A stretch of 64,000 nucleotides of DNA from PMG-095 sp049324695 (GCA_049324695.1 JBMOMJ010000005.1:62001-126000); one strand, 5' to 3'; shown: positions 24,804-34,190, numbered from the stretch's first letter. The notes: generated from the letters alone by a model not told the origin. A program made the numbers and translations.

Positions 24804-24881
24804 TTCTGGCCTATTTTTCAGGCTAGCAAATCAGCTTCCCGCCCGATAGCCCAGAGCCTTCGCTGCCCGAGCTTCTATAAC

Positions 24882-24895
24882 CGCTTCGCGAAGCG
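24882..24895. promoter_or_regulatory. Perfect 14 bp palindrome in divergent promoter region
   Basis: CGCTTCGCGAAGCG lies in the 170 bp between the divergent hypothetical gene (start 24803) and the DUF350 gene (start 24974). It is the only obvious symmetrical site upstream of the DUF350-SpeE-MukFEB block. It could be an operator, but with high GC a chance palindrome of this length is possible. Confidence 0.35.
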
Positions 24896-24973
24896 ATGCG
24901 CTTGGCTTAGGCATTTTCCGGGCCACCGTGCTACGGAAGGCGATCTCTGCATGGAAGCTGGAGGGTGCCTGCC

Positions 24974-25198
24974 ATGAGCGCCGAGTTTGCTCCGTTCATC
25001 CACACGGTCGTCTCTTCCCTCGTCTATTCGCTCATCGGTTTGCTCTTGTTTGGGCTGTGCTTTGCCATCATCTCGAAGCTTGCCCCGTTCTCGATCCGCA
25101 AAGAGATCGAGGAAGACCAGAACACGGCGCTCGCCATCCTGATAGGTTCAGTGATCTTGGGCCTCAGCTGGATCATCGCCGCCGCCATCCACGGCTGA
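24974..25198 (+). CDS. DUF350 family small membrane protein
   Basis: A 74-residue integral membrane protein with two hydrophobic helices (VVSSLVYSLIGLLLFGLCFAI and ALAILIGSVILGLSWII) joined by a charged loop (SIRKEIEEDQN). This is the single-repeat form of DUF350 (YjfL-like). The ATG at 24974 was chosen because GGAGGG precedes it by 8 bp; an in-frame GTG at 24965 overlaps that site. In other bacteria DUF350 proteins are found beside membrane-anchored spermidine-synthase-like proteins and envelope-stress genes. Here a spermidine-synthase-like gene follows after 16 bp. The molecular function is unknown. Confidence 0.8.
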   Translation: MSAEFAPFIHTVVSSLVYSLIGLLLFGLCFAIISKLAPFSIRKEIEEDQNTALAILIGSVILGLSWIIAAAIHG

Positions 25199-25214
25199 CG
25201 CGAGCCGCCAGGCG

Positions 25215-26747
25215 ATGACGGGCGAGAGCGGACACCCCCGCCCCGCCGTGCTCTTCGGCATGGTGTTGGCCATCGCCACATCCGGGCTCGTCTACGAGCT
25301 CGGCATGGCTGCCGTAGGGAGCTACCTGCTCGGCGACACCGTGCACCAGTTCTCCCTCGTGATCGGCGTGTACCTGTCGGCGTTGGGTTTGGGCGCTTAC
25401 CTGTCTCGGTTCGTCGGCAGGCGCCTGGGCTTGGTGTTCATCGACGTCGAGCTCGCCACGGCCTTGGTTGGTGGGCTCAGCGCGGAAGTCTTGTTGGCAA
25501 GCTTCGGCTGGATCGGTGCTTGGCAGCCCTTCTTTTACGCAACCGTCTCGCTCGTGGGCGTGTTGGTAGGGCTCGAGTTACCACTCCTGATTCGCGTGCT
25601 CGAGCACCGGCTGGAGCTCCGCGAGCTCATCGCCAAAGCACTGACCTTCGACTACGTCGGCGCGCTGTTGGGCTCGCTCGCGTTCTCACTTCTGCTTTTG
25701 CCGCGGCTCGGTCTCACGCGCGCCTCGATTGCGTCGGGTCTCATCAACGCGGCCGTCGGCTTGGGTTCCACTTGGGCATTCCAGGGTCTGCCTGACATCG
25801 ATCGAACACGCTTGCTGCGCGCTCGGCTACGCGCCATCGCCGTGATTGGTCTGCTTTTGTTGGGGTGGGTGCAAAGCGAGCGGGCAACGGAAGTATCTGA
25901 CAGCGCCGTGCATCCGGGCAGGATTCTGCACGCCGAACAGTCGCGTTATCAGCGCATCGTCGTGACCGAAAACAACGGCGACGTGCGGTTGTTCTTGAAC
26001 GGCCACTTGCAATTTTCGTCGCGCGACGAAGCGCGTTATCACGAGGCGCTGGTGCATCCGGCGCTCAGCTTGGCGCCGCAGCGCAAGCACGTGCTGATTG
26101 GTGGTGGTGGAGACGGCCTCGCCGCGCGCGAAGTATTGCGCTGGTCCGACGTGGCAGCGCTCACGCTGGTCGATTTGGACCCGCGCATGACCGACTTGTT
26201 CAAACGTGACGCTCGGCTCAGCACGCTCAACGCCGGTGCCTTGGCTTCGCCTCGCGTGCGCGTGGACAACGACGACGCACTCAGCTTCTTGCGCCGCGGC
26301 GGAGCCAGCTTCGACGTCGCCATCCTCGACTTTCCAGACCCCACGAACTACGCGGTTGGCAAGCTCTACTCGCTCGAGTTCTATCGCGCCTTGGCGGCAC
26401 GCCTGACACCGCACGGCCTCATCGTAGTTCAGGCGACATCACCGCTGTTCGCACGCTCGGCTTTCTGGTGCATCGAGCACACTCTGCGCGCCAGCGGCTT
26501 TCAAACCTTACCCTATCGCGCGTTCGTGCCATCGTTCGGCGAATGGGGGTTCGTGCTCGCGGGACGCGCGCCGCTGACACCACCGCAAGAAATTCCGCTG
26601 CCCGGCTTGCGCTACCTAAACGCACGCATGCTCCCATCTTTGTTCGTTTTTCCGCCCGACAGCAGCAAGCTCGCGGTCCGGGTCAATCGCATCGACAACC
26701 AGGCGCTCGTCGGCTACTACGACGCCGACTGGGACCGCTGGAACTGA
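25215..26747 (+). CDS. Membrane-anchored spermidine-synthase-like aminopropyltransferase
   Basis: A 510-residue fusion of about seven N-terminal transmembrane helices (to about residue 215) and a C-terminal spermidine/spermine-synthase Rossmann domain. The catalytic half has the substrate motif LQFSSRDEARYHEALVHP, the SAM-type motif HVLIGGGGDGLAAREVL, the acidic residue of strand 2 (LVDLDPRM) and FDVAILDFPDPTN. It could transfer an aminopropyl group from decarboxylated SAM to a polyamine or another amine at the membrane. The usual soluble SpeE is about 290 residues. It sits between DUF350 and mukF (gap 55 bp). The product is unknown and the fold is certain. Confidence 0.85.
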   Translation: MTGESGHPRPAVLFGMVLAIATSGLVYELGMAAVGSYLLGDTVHQFSLVIGVYLSALGLGAYLSRFVGRRLGLVFIDVELATALVGGLSAEVLLASFGWIGAWQPFFYATVSLVGVLVGLELPLLIRVLEHRLELRELIAKALTFDYVGALLGSLAFSLLLLPRLGLTRASIASGLINAAVGLGSTWAFQGLPDIDRTRLLRARLRAIAVIGLLLLGWVQSERATEVSDSAVHPGRILHAEQSRYQRIVVTENNGDVRLFLNGHLQFSSRDEARYHEALVHPALSLAPQRKHVLIGGGGDGLAAREVLRWSDVAALTLVDLDPRMTDLFKRDARLSTLNAGALASPRVRVDNDDALSFLRRGGASFDVAILDFPDPTNYAVGKLYSLEFYRALAARLTPHGLIVVQATSPLFARSAFWCIEHTLRASGFQTLPYRAFVPSFGEWGFVLAGRAPLTPPQEIPLPGLRYLNARMLPSLFVFPPDSSKLAVRVNRIDNQALVGYYDADWDRWN

Positions 26748-26802
26748 CGCAGTCTCCGCGGCCCGCCCGACCCGCCGCGCCCGTCCCTTCCCCGAGCCCG
26801 TT

Positions 26803-28116
26803 TTGCCCGCCACGCCGCAGGACCCCAACCGCGCCCTCGCCGCACTCGCCAAGCGTGAGGTCGCGCTGTCGCTCTCGACGTTGGACCTTTGCTTCGTGGC
26901 CGCGTTGTACCTGCGCTCGAACGGCGAGGCGTTGAGCTCCTTCGCCGAGAGCGAGCTCTTCACCATCTTCGAGGATGTCGCGCTGATCGTCGAACCCGCG
27001 AGCGACAGCGTGCGGCGGCGCGCCACCCACGCCATCCAACGCCTGCGCGAGCAACGCTTGTTGGCGCGTGTCGATGGCGCCGGCGTGGTGCGCAGCGGCG
27101 AGTACGCGCTGACCCGCCTGGCGAGTGGCATCGTCGAGTTCTATTTGCACGAAGAGACTCTCACGCGCGAGAGCTTGAGTTTGCTCACCACGACTCTGCG
27201 CGGGAGCCTTACCAGCGTACGACAGGCAGCCGAGCGCGCCGAGAGCTCGGAAACCTGGCGTTCCGAAGTGAGCGCGCCGCTGTTGGTGACGGTGGGCGAT
27301 CTCGTTGCTGGCATCGAACGGCGTCAACGCGGCTTGGACGCTCAACAGGAAGAGTTTCAGCGCGAAATCACGGCGCTGCTGCAGGCGGACTGGTTCGGCG
27401 CGGTGGATCGTTGCCAAGCGCTGCTCGATGCCAGCGCGGCAACGCTGCGTGAGCTGAACGAGATCTTGCTGCGTGACAGCCACGAGCTCGCGGCGCTGCT
27501 TCAGGAAATTCAGGAGCTGGCGCAGCACGCTGGCGCGCTCGAAGCCGAAGAAGCCGCGCGCCGCGTCGCCGACCAAGTCGAGCGCATCGCAACCTGGGGC
27601 GCTTCGCGCCAGCGCGCTTGGTCGGAGTACTACCGCTACGTGCATCACTTCCTGCGCGACGTGGTGCGTTTGGATCCCACGCGAGCCTTGACGGAGCGCC
27701 TGCGAGACCAGCTGAGCGGGCGCAAAGGCAGGCGTTTTGCGCTGAGCGTGGCTTCGGCACCTGCGTTGCGCGTGCTGCGTGAAGTGAAGCCGGTCGCTGC
27801 GCCGCCCCCCGTCAAGCGCCCGCGTGCCGAACGAGAGAAGCCGGCCGCCGACGAGGCTCCGCACGATCCCGACGCCGAACTGGAAGCACGCATCGTGAAC
27901 GAACTCGATACTGGCGTCGCCGATCTGAGCGAGCTGACGGCACGCATCACCGCCGAGCTGCCACGTGAACAACGCTTCGTGATGGCCGGGCGCATTGCGC
28001 AAATCGTCGCGCGCCTCACCCGCCCCATTTCACAACGTGAACGGCCGTGGGTGGCGAGCGGCACCGAACTCGAAATCGAAGAGTGGCAAGTGCGGCGCTT
28101 GAGGAGCGAAGCATGA
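26803..28116 (+). CDS. mukF: Chromosome partition protein MukF (kleisin)
   Basis: The kleisin subunit of the MukBEF condensin, bridging the MukB heads and binding MukE. At 437 residues it is nearly the length of E. coli MukF (440). The N-terminal winged-helix region (LSTLDLCFVAALYLRSNGEALS, RATHAIQRLREQRLL, YALTRLASGIVEFYL) and the helical middle (LLQADWFGAVDRCQALL, LRELNEIL, HVHHFLRDV-like YRYVHHFLRDVVR) follow E. coli MukF closely. A Pro/Lys-rich linker leads to the C-terminal winged helix. The start is TTG at 26803; there is no strong Shine-Dalgarno and no in-frame ATG nearby. The stop overlaps the mukE ATG. Confidence 0.9.
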   Translation: MPATPQDPNRALAALAKREVALSLSTLDLCFVAALYLRSNGEALSSFAESELFTIFEDVALIVEPASDSVRRRATHAIQRLREQRLLARVDGAGVVRSGEYALTRLASGIVEFYLHEETLTRESLSLLTTTLRGSLTSVRQAAERAESSETWRSEVSAPLLVTVGDLVAGIERRQRGLDAQQEEFQREITALLQADWFGAVDRCQALLDASAATLRELNEILLRDSHELAALLQEIQELAQHAGALEAEEAARRVADQVERIATWGASRQRAWSEYYRYVHHFLRDVVRLDPTRALTERLRDQLSGRKGRRFALSVASAPALRVLREVKPVAAPPPVKRPRAEREKPAADEAPHDPDAELEARIVNELDTGVADLSELTARITAELPREQRFVMAGRIAQIVARLTRPISQRERPWVASGTELEIEEWQVRRLRSEA

Positions 28117-28910
28117 GCGAGAGCGCCTTCTCGCGCTTGGAAGACGTCGTGCTGGACGAGTCGTTTCCCGACGTGGATCTCGCGCTTCGTCGCGGACGCC
28201 ACATCGACCCGGACGACGGCGCCTGGTTTACGTTCCTGTGCGACGCACAAGCGCACCTGGAAGCGTTTTATCGCCGCTACGGCGCGGAGCTGGTGAAGCG
28301 CAGCGAAGGCTACTTCTACTTGCTACCGAGCAGCGACAAACTCGGCCGTCGCCAGCTGAGTCTCGCCGAAATGTTGGTTGGGCAAGCGCTGACGCTGCTC
28401 TACTTGGATCCGGGAACGATCCAAGCTGGCGGCACCGTCAGCAAAGCCGATGTGCTCTCCCACCTGGCAAGTGTGATGGGCACCGAGTCCTTGGTGCGCG
28501 CGTTGAACCCAAAGCGCAAACGCTACGACGAGCGCGTCGCCGAGGAGACCGTGCGCGCCCGTGTGGGTGAAGCACTGCGACGCCTCGGGCAGCTCGGCTT
28601 CGTGGACTTCGTCGAGGAAGACCGCATGCGGCTACGGCCGGCGCTGATGCGCTTCGCCGAGCCAGTGCGCGGCAGCAGCGAGCAAGCCGAAGCGCTGGAG
28701 AAGCTGGTCGCCGCGGGCGAAGTGGTGTTGACGGACGACGATGGCGAGGGCGAGCAGGACTACGTCGACGCGAGCCACGGCGACAGCGAACCCGAGGAAG
28801 AGCCGTTCGCGCTGAGTGAGGAGGAGCTTGCCGAACTCGATCCGAGTGATGACGCCATGCAAGCTCGGGTCGAAAGCGAAGTCGAGCAGCCGCCGGAGGA
28901 TGACGCTTGA
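28113..28910 (+). CDS. mukE: Chromosome partition protein MukE
   Basis: The kite subunit of MukBEF, made of winged-helix domains that bind MukF. The ATG at 28113 overlaps the mukF stop and has GAGGAG 6 bp upstream. Recognisable features are LEDVVLDESFPDVDLALRRGRHI at the start, AHLEAFYRRYGAELVKRSEGYFYLLP, QLSLAEMLVGQALTLLYLDP and the second domain ending RMRLRPALMRFAEPV. It has 265 residues against about 234 in E. coli. The extra length is an acidic tail of about 50 residues (many Glu/Asp). The order F-E-B is as in E. coli. Confidence 0.9.
   Translation: MSESAFSRLEDVVLDESFPDVDLALRRGRHIDPDDGAWFTFLCDAQAHLEAFYRRYGAELVKRSEGYFYLLPSSDKLGRRQLSLAEMLVGQALTLLYLDPGTIQAGGTVSKADVLSHLASVMGTESLVRALNPKRKRYDERVAEETVRARVGEALRRLGQLGFVDFVEEDRMRLRPALMRFAEPVRGSSEQAEALEKLVAAGEVVLTDDDGEGEQDYVDASHGDSEPEEEPFALSEEELAELDPSDDAMQARVESEVEQPPEDDA
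28895..28899 (+). promoter_or_regulatory. Shine-Dalgarno supporting the mukB TTG start
   Basis: GGAGG within the end of mukE, 7 bp before TTG at 28907. The TTG overlaps the mukE stop (TTGA), and the protein then begins MNRARATALALVNWKG, which aligns with the start of MukB. This decides the rare TTG start. Confidence 0.75.
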
Positions 28911-31900
28911 ATCGCGCGCGAGCCACCGCGCTCGCCCTGGTCAATTGGAAGGGCGTATTTTTCGAGCGCTACCAACTCGATCGCCACGTGACCGCGCTCG
29001 AGGGTGCCAACGGAGCCGGCAAGACCACCGTGATGATCGCGGCGTACGTCGTGCTCCTACCGGACATGACGCGCTTGCGTTTCACCAATTTGGGGGAGAG
29101 CGCCGCCACCTCGGGCGATCGAGGCGTTTGGGGTCGCTTGGGCGAGCCCGGGCGCCCTTCTTACAGCGCACTCGACTTCGAGTACGGCAATGGTCAACGC
29201 GTGCTCGCGGGCGTGCAGTTGGCGCGCAAAGCGGAGCCGAGTGTCGAGTTGGTGCCTTTCCTGGTAAGCGGGCTCGATGCGTCGCTGCGGCTCTCGGACT
29301 TGCTGTTGATGACGCGCGAAGGCCACGACGAAGTGCCGAGCCTGGACGAATTCGCCGCGCACGTGCGAGCGCGCGGCGCCAAGCTCGAAGTTTTTCAATC
29401 TGCTAAAGAGTACTTTTCCGCGTTGTTCGAGCGCGGCATCACGCCGCTCCGCCTCAGCAGCGACGAGGAGCGCAACAAGCTCAACGAGATGCTGCGCACC
29501 AGCATGACGGGCGGCATCTCGCGAGCGCTCACCAGCGAACTGCGCGGCTTCCTGCTGCGGGAGGAGTCAGGGCTCTCCGACACGTTGCGGCGCATGCGCG
29601 ACAACCTCGAGGCATGCCGCCGCACGCGCATCGAGGTAACCGAGGCGCGCACGCTCGAGCACGAGATCTCGAGCATCTACGACGCAGGCCAAGCGATGTT
29701 CGCGGCGGCTTTCGGCGCTGCTCGCAAGCGTAGCCAAGAGCTTGGTGCACGCGCCCAAGCGGCCGAAGCAGAGCTCGAACGCGCCCGCACGCAGCGGAGG
29801 AGCTTGGAAGCTCTGCTGTCCGAGGCGAGCGCTCGTGAAGCAGCTCACGTCGAACGCCGACAGCACGCGCAACGTGAGTATGCGGAGAGTCAGGAGCTCG
29901 CGCGCCGGGCCGAACAAGCTCGCAGCCTGGCAGCCAAGCTTTCAGAGCTCACCGCCGAACGGGAGCAAGCTCACACACGTGCAAACGAGGCGCGAGCCCT
30001 GCGTGAACGCAGCAGTCAGCGCCGCAAGGAACTGAAACAACAGCGCGAGCTCGTACGCGAAGGTTACGAACGCGCCGCTCGTGGGCTCAGCGACTCGGAG
30101 CGCGGCCTCGACGAACTGCACCGAAACGCGGCCGACCAACGGCGAGCGCGGCGTTTGCTCGACGAAGCGCGAACTCTGCTCGAGCAACCGGCTTTCGAAG
30201 CGCACGCCTGTGAACGGACCAGCGCCGCTTTGCGGGAGCAGTTGAGTGAGCTGGATCGCGAACGAGCGCGCAACGATCGCTTGCGTGAGCTCGCCGCCCT
30301 ACGCGCACGCGAACGCGATGAGGCGCTGGCAGCGCTGCGAGTCATCGTTCCCGACGCGGAGGGCAACGACGCACACACGCGAGCACGTCGGGCGCTGGCC
30401 GAGCTGATGAGCCTCGAGCAACAGGCGAATCAACGAGACGATCTGGCGAGAAAACGCGACGAAACGGCGGCGTTGGCCACACGCCAGCGCGCGCTCCAGA
30501 ACCGCATCAGCGAGCTCGGCATCGACGCCAGCGGGAGCGATGTAATCGCTGAAAGACTGAGCGCCGTCGAGGTTCGCTTGCGCGGAGCCGAAGAGAGCAA
30601 CCTGCGCGAAGCGGCACTCGCCGAAAGCGCTCGCACGGCCCTCACGCGTTGTCAGCACGAACGGCGAGAGCTCGAGGCTCGTTGTCTCGTATTCGATGAG
30701 CTGTGCGTACGTCGGGAACGCCTCGCAGCAGCCACGGGAGGCGACACGGCCACGCGCGAAGGTCTCGCCCGGCTGCACGCGGCGCTGTTTGGCGAACGAG
30801 AACAGCTACGCCAGCGCTTTCGCGCTGCCAGCGACGAACGCGCGCAGATCTCACGCGCACGCAGCGCGCTCGAGAGCGGCGGCGGCAGCCTCGACGCGGA
30901 GCTACTCGCTTTGTGCGAAGAGCTCGACGGCGAGCTTCTCGCTAGCCGTTTCGACGACATCGACGTGGCCGATGCCGCGCTGCTCGAAGCCGAGCTAGGA
31001 CCGCTGGCACGCGCAATCGTCGTGGATGATGTGGAGCGAGCCGCCGCCGAGGTGCTGTCGAGTAAACACGCGCTCGAGCAGGTCATCCTGGTCGCGGAGG
31101 GGGCCGATCCGCGCAATCGCATCGAGGCGCCTCGTGCGCAAGGCCACAACGCGCTCATTCGCGAACACTATGGCGTGCGCATCGTGCGCTTGCCGGAGCG
31201 ACCCAGCCTCGGTTTTCGCGCACGCAAACGCCGTGCTGAAGAGCTCACCAAGCGCGCCAGCGAACTCGACGCCGAGCTGGAGGCACTCGAAGCGCAGCTC
31301 CAAAGCGCCGAGAGTGCCCTACGCGAGTGTGAAGAGCTTTCCGCGCGCGGCGCTGCCCTCGATCTGGATGATCCGCGACCTCGCTTGACGCAGCTCGGCG
31401 AAAGCGAGCGCCAGGCGAGCGAAGCCGTCGAGGCGCACCAACGTGCTGCTGACGCCGCGCTGCTCGACGCTGCCAACGCGCGCAACGAACGCGAAGCGTT
31501 GATGGGCTTGTCACGCGATGCGTTCCTGCTCGATGCACCCGACCATAGCCAACGCGCCGAGCAGCTCGCCCACGCGTACGAGCTCGCTCGCAGCGCCGAA
31601 CGCGAACTTTCACGCATCGGGAGCGCACGCAAAACGCTCACCTTGTTGCTGGACGCGCTGGTCGACGACAGTGAAGCCGCAGCGGTGTCGCACGAAGCCC
31701 AAGCAGGGCTCGATGAGCGCCGCGATCGCACCTACCGAGCCGTCGAACTACTGGGAGAGCTCGAGCGAGTGCGACACGTGCTCGCGCTGGAAGACGCGGA
31801 ACTCGCACTGAAAGAGCGCACCCGCTTGCTTCCCGCGCTGGAAGCACAACACGATTCGCTACGGCAGGCGCTCGAACAAGCCGAGTCAGCCGTTTCCGAG

Positions 31901-33376
31901 ATCGACGCCGAGTGGGAAAGTAGCGCGCTCGCACTGGCCGAAGCCGAGGCAGCGCGCGCCGCAGTCGAAGCGCACGCCGAGCGCCTGACGAGCGAAATCG
32001 CGGAGCTTGCGTTGGACGGAAACGCGAGCGAGGCCTCCACGCGAGCGTTGGCAAGCCTCGAGCAATGGGCGGCGGAGCTCGAACGACTCGAGCGCGAGGA
32101 GCGAAATTACGCAGCTGAACGCGCTGTGCGAAGCGAACGCCTCGAGCAAGCGCGGGTTCGGCTGGAAGCTCTCACCAACACGCTGGCGGAAGCGCAGAGC
32201 GACGCGGAGCCCGCCAACGCCACTTACACCGCGTTGCGCGAAGCCGCCGAGCGTGCGCATTTGCCGCTGTTCGGAGAGCCGTCCCAAGCGGCGTTATCGG
32301 AGCGAAGCAGCGCCGAGCTCGCGGCGGACGCGGCAAGCAAGCTGGACCTTCTGTGGGGACGCCTGTCGACCGCACGCGCCGGCGCCGAAATCGCGCAGCG
32401 ACTTCAGGCAGAGCTAGACGCCAGCAGTAGCAGCGGTGACTCGATCTACCTCAAAGTTTGGTTGTTGGTGCGGGAGTGGCTGAGCCGGCGCGTACCAGCT
32501 CAAATCGCAAACGTCGACGATCCATTGCTTTCGCTCGAGAAGCTCCGCGACCAGCTGTCGGTGCTCGAGCACCGCCTCACGCGGCAGGAACTCGATTTGC
32601 GCGGCGCCTCGGAAGACGTCGCGCGCGGCATCGAGGTCGGGCTGAGGCGTGCCAAGGCGCAGGTACGGCGGCTCAATCAATCCCTGGATGGTGTCGCGTT
32701 CGGCAGCATTCAAGGTTTGCGCGTAAGGCTCACGCGCGTTGAGCGCATGGATCAGGTGCTCACGGCCCTGCGTAGCGGCGCCGCGCAGGAGCTCCTGTTC
32801 CAATCCAATCTTCCCATCGAGGAAGCGCTCAACGAAATCTTCAAACGCTTTGCCGGCGGCAAAACCGGGGGGCAACGTTTGCTCGACTATCGTGAGTACT
32901 TGGAGCTCTGCGTCGAAATTCGTCGTCAAACCGGCACGGATTGGGAGGTCGCAAATCCATCCCGCCTCTCCACCGGCGAAGCCATCGGCGTCGGCGCGAC
33001 CCTGATGATGGTGATTTTGACGGAATGGGAGCGCGACGCGAACTTGCTGCGTGGCAAACGCGCGGCGGGCACGTTGCGCTTCTTGTTCCTCGATGAAGCC
33101 AATCGCTTGTCGCAGGACAACTTGGGTGTGTTGTTCGAGTTGTGCAAACACCTCGAGCTGCAGCTCTTGATCGCGGCGCCAGAGGTGGCGCGCGCAGACG
33201 GCAATACGACCTACCGCTTGGTGCGGCGGCTCACGGACGATGGCCGCGAGGAAGTGCTGGTCAGCGGTCGTCGTGTGGCAAGCGCTGTCACGGAAACGCA
33301 CGAGGAGGAGTTGCCTGCGCCGGCGCCTCCCGCCGAGCCGGGTCAACTCTCGCTGCTCTCCGACTCCGTAAGCTAA
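28907..33376 (+). CDS. mukB: Chromosome partition protein MukB (SMC-like ATPase)
   Basis: The SMC-like motor of the MukBEF condensin, which organises the nucleoid and resolves sister chromosomes. It has 1489 residues (E. coli 1486). Walker A GANGAGKTT (K39) is followed by the MukB-type sequence RLRFTNLGESAATSGDRG. Two long Ala/Glu/Arg-rich coiled coils flank a hinge at about residues 600-765 (ELLASRFDDIDVADAALLEAELG, AIVVDD). The second head half has LLDYREYLELCVEI, the ABC signature RLSTGEAIGVGA (about 1353), Walker B RFLFLDEANRL (about 1392) and LLIAAPEVA. All catalytic elements look intact. The unit is longer than MksB, and no MksG/JetD-type nuclease gene follows. Confidence 0.95.
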   Translation: MNRARATALALVNWKGVFFERYQLDRHVTALEGANGAGKTTVMIAAYVVLLPDMTRLRFTNLGESAATSGDRGVWGRLGEPGRPSYSALDFEYGNGQRVLAGVQLARKAEPSVELVPFLVSGLDASLRLSDLLLMTREGHDEVPSLDEFAAHVRARGAKLEVFQSAKEYFSALFERGITPLRLSSDEERNKLNEMLRTSMTGGISRALTSELRGFLLREESGLSDTLRRMRDNLEACRRTRIEVTEARTLEHEISSIYDAGQAMFAAAFGAARKRSQELGARAQAAEAELERARTQRRSLEALLSEASAREAAHVERRQHAQREYAESQELARRAEQARSLAAKLSELTAEREQAHTRANEARALRERSSQRRKELKQQRELVREGYERAARGLSDSERGLDELHRNAADQRRARRLLDEARTLLEQPAFEAHACERTSAALREQLSELDRERARNDRLRELAALRARERDEALAALRVIVPDAEGNDAHTRARRALAELMSLEQQANQRDDLARKRDETAALATRQRALQNRISELGIDASGSDVIAERLSAVEVRLRGAEESNLREAALAESARTALTRCQHERRELEARCLVFDELCVRRERLAAATGGDTATREGLARLHAALFGEREQLRQRFRAASDERAQISRARSALESGGGSLDAELLALCEELDGELLASRFDDIDVADAALLEAELGPLARAIVVDDVERAAAEVLSSKHALEQVILVAEGADPRNRIEAPRAQGHNALIREHYGVRIVRLPERPSLGFRARKRRAEELTKRASELDAELEALEAQLQSAESALRECEELSARGAALDLDDPRPRLTQLGESERQASEAVEAHQRAADAALLDAANARNEREALMGLSRDAFLLDAPDHSQRAEQLAHAYELARSAERELSRIGSARKTLTLLLDALVDDSEAAAVSHEAQAGLDERRDRTYRAVELLGELERVRHVLALEDAELALKERTRLLPALEAQHDSLRQALEQAESAVSEIDAEWESSALALAEAEAARAAVEAHAERLTSEIAELALDGNASEASTRALASLEQWAAELERLEREERNYAAERAVRSERLEQARVRLEALTNTLAEAQSDAEPANATYTALREAAERAHLPLFGEPSQAALSERSSAELAADAASKLDLLWGRLSTARAGAEIAQRLQAELDASSSSGDSIYLKVWLLVREWLSRRVPAQIANVDDPLLSLEKLRDQLSVLEHRLTRQELDLRGASEDVARGIEVGLRRAKAQVRRLNQSLDGVAFGSIQGLRVRLTRVERMDQVLTALRSGAAQELLFQSNLPIEEALNEIFKRFAGGKTGGQRLLDYREYLELCVEIRRQTGTDWEVANPSRLSTGEAIGVGATLMMVILTEWERDANLLRGKRAAGTLRFLFLDEANRLSQDNLGVLFELCKHLELQLLIAAPEVARADGNTTYRLVRRLTDDGREEVLVSGRRVASAVTETHEEELPAPAPPAEPGQLSLLSDSVS

Positions 33377-33452
33377 CGCAGCACCGGCCGCACTAGCGTC
33401 GCAGGCACGAGGCGCACTAGTACGGAAGTGACCGCCGTTCTAGACTCGAGGC

Positions 33453-34190
33453 GTGCGCCGTTCGTCGCTTTGCCTGCTCGCGCTCACCCTCGCCCACTGC
33501 CGATCCGCGCCCGCGCCCGAATCCCAAGCGGCTCCGCGCGAGCCCGTAGTTGCTGCGTCCGACCAACCGAACTCGAATAAGCTCCCTGTGGAATCGGATG
33601 ACGGCGTATGGGGCCACGCGATCGCGCCGGTAACGCTGGTGGTGTTCACCGATTTGCAGTGCCCATTCTGCGCGCAGGGCCACGCTGCCGTTCGCGAGCT
33701 CCAGCGGCGTTTTGGAAGCGCCCAGCTGCGCGTCGTGGTCAAACACGTACCGCTGAGCGCTCATGCCGGCGCGATTCCCGCCGCACGCGTGGCTCAGGCG
33801 GTGCTTGAACTCGGGGGCCCGACGAAGTTCTTCGAATATTTGGAACGCGCGTTCGAGCGCCAAGAGCTAGTCGCCAAAGGCAGCGCGCTCGAGCTCGCGC
33901 TTCCGCTCGGCATCGAGCAAACGGCTCTCGCGGCGCGCGCTGGCAGCGCCGAAATTGGAAAACAGGTCTTGAATGATGCGATGCTCGCCGACCGTCTGGG
34001 GATCGCAGCCTTGCCGCATTTCCGTGTCAACGGTCGGCCTTTCACTGGAGTCCACCCAGTGAGCACACTCGCTGCAGCCATCGAAATGGAACATCTCGCC
34101 GTTCAACGCCTGCGAAATGCGGGCGTACCAGCGGAACAGGTCTATTCCCGACGCGTGGACCAAAATCTGAATTTGCCCGAGCCCGAGTGA
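33453..34190 (+). CDS. DsbA/thioredoxin-fold exported protein
   Basis: A 245-residue thiol-disulfide-type protein with a GTG start. A short signal-like N-terminus (SLCLLALTLAHC) precedes the thioredoxin-fold domain. The active site is CPFC in FTDLQCPFCAQGH (near residue 69), and the cis-Pro region GIAALPHFRVNGRPF is present. This is the DsbA/DSBA-oxidoreductase (PF13462-like) group, acting on periplasmic disulfides or as a sensor-like lipoprotein. It lies 40 bp before the M16 protease pair, so co-transcription is possible. Substrates are unknown. Confidence 0.82.
   Translation: MRRSSLCLLALTLAHCRSAPAPESQAAPREPVVAASDQPNSNKLPVESDDGVWGHAIAPVTLVVFTDLQCPFCAQGHAAVRELQRRFGSAQLRVVVKHVPLSAHAGAIPAARVAQAVLELGGPTKFFEYLERAFERQELVAKGSALELALPLGIEQTALAARAGSAEIGKQVLNDAMLADRLGIAALPHFRVNGRPFTGVHPVSTLAAAIEMEHLAVQRLRNAGVPAEQVYSRRVDQNLNLPEPE

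Noticed and set aside
26803..33376. Wadjet/MksBEFG anti-plasmid system
   Set aside because: There is no JetD/MksG nuclease gene next to it, the B subunit has full MukB length, and the sequence follows MukB rather than MksB.
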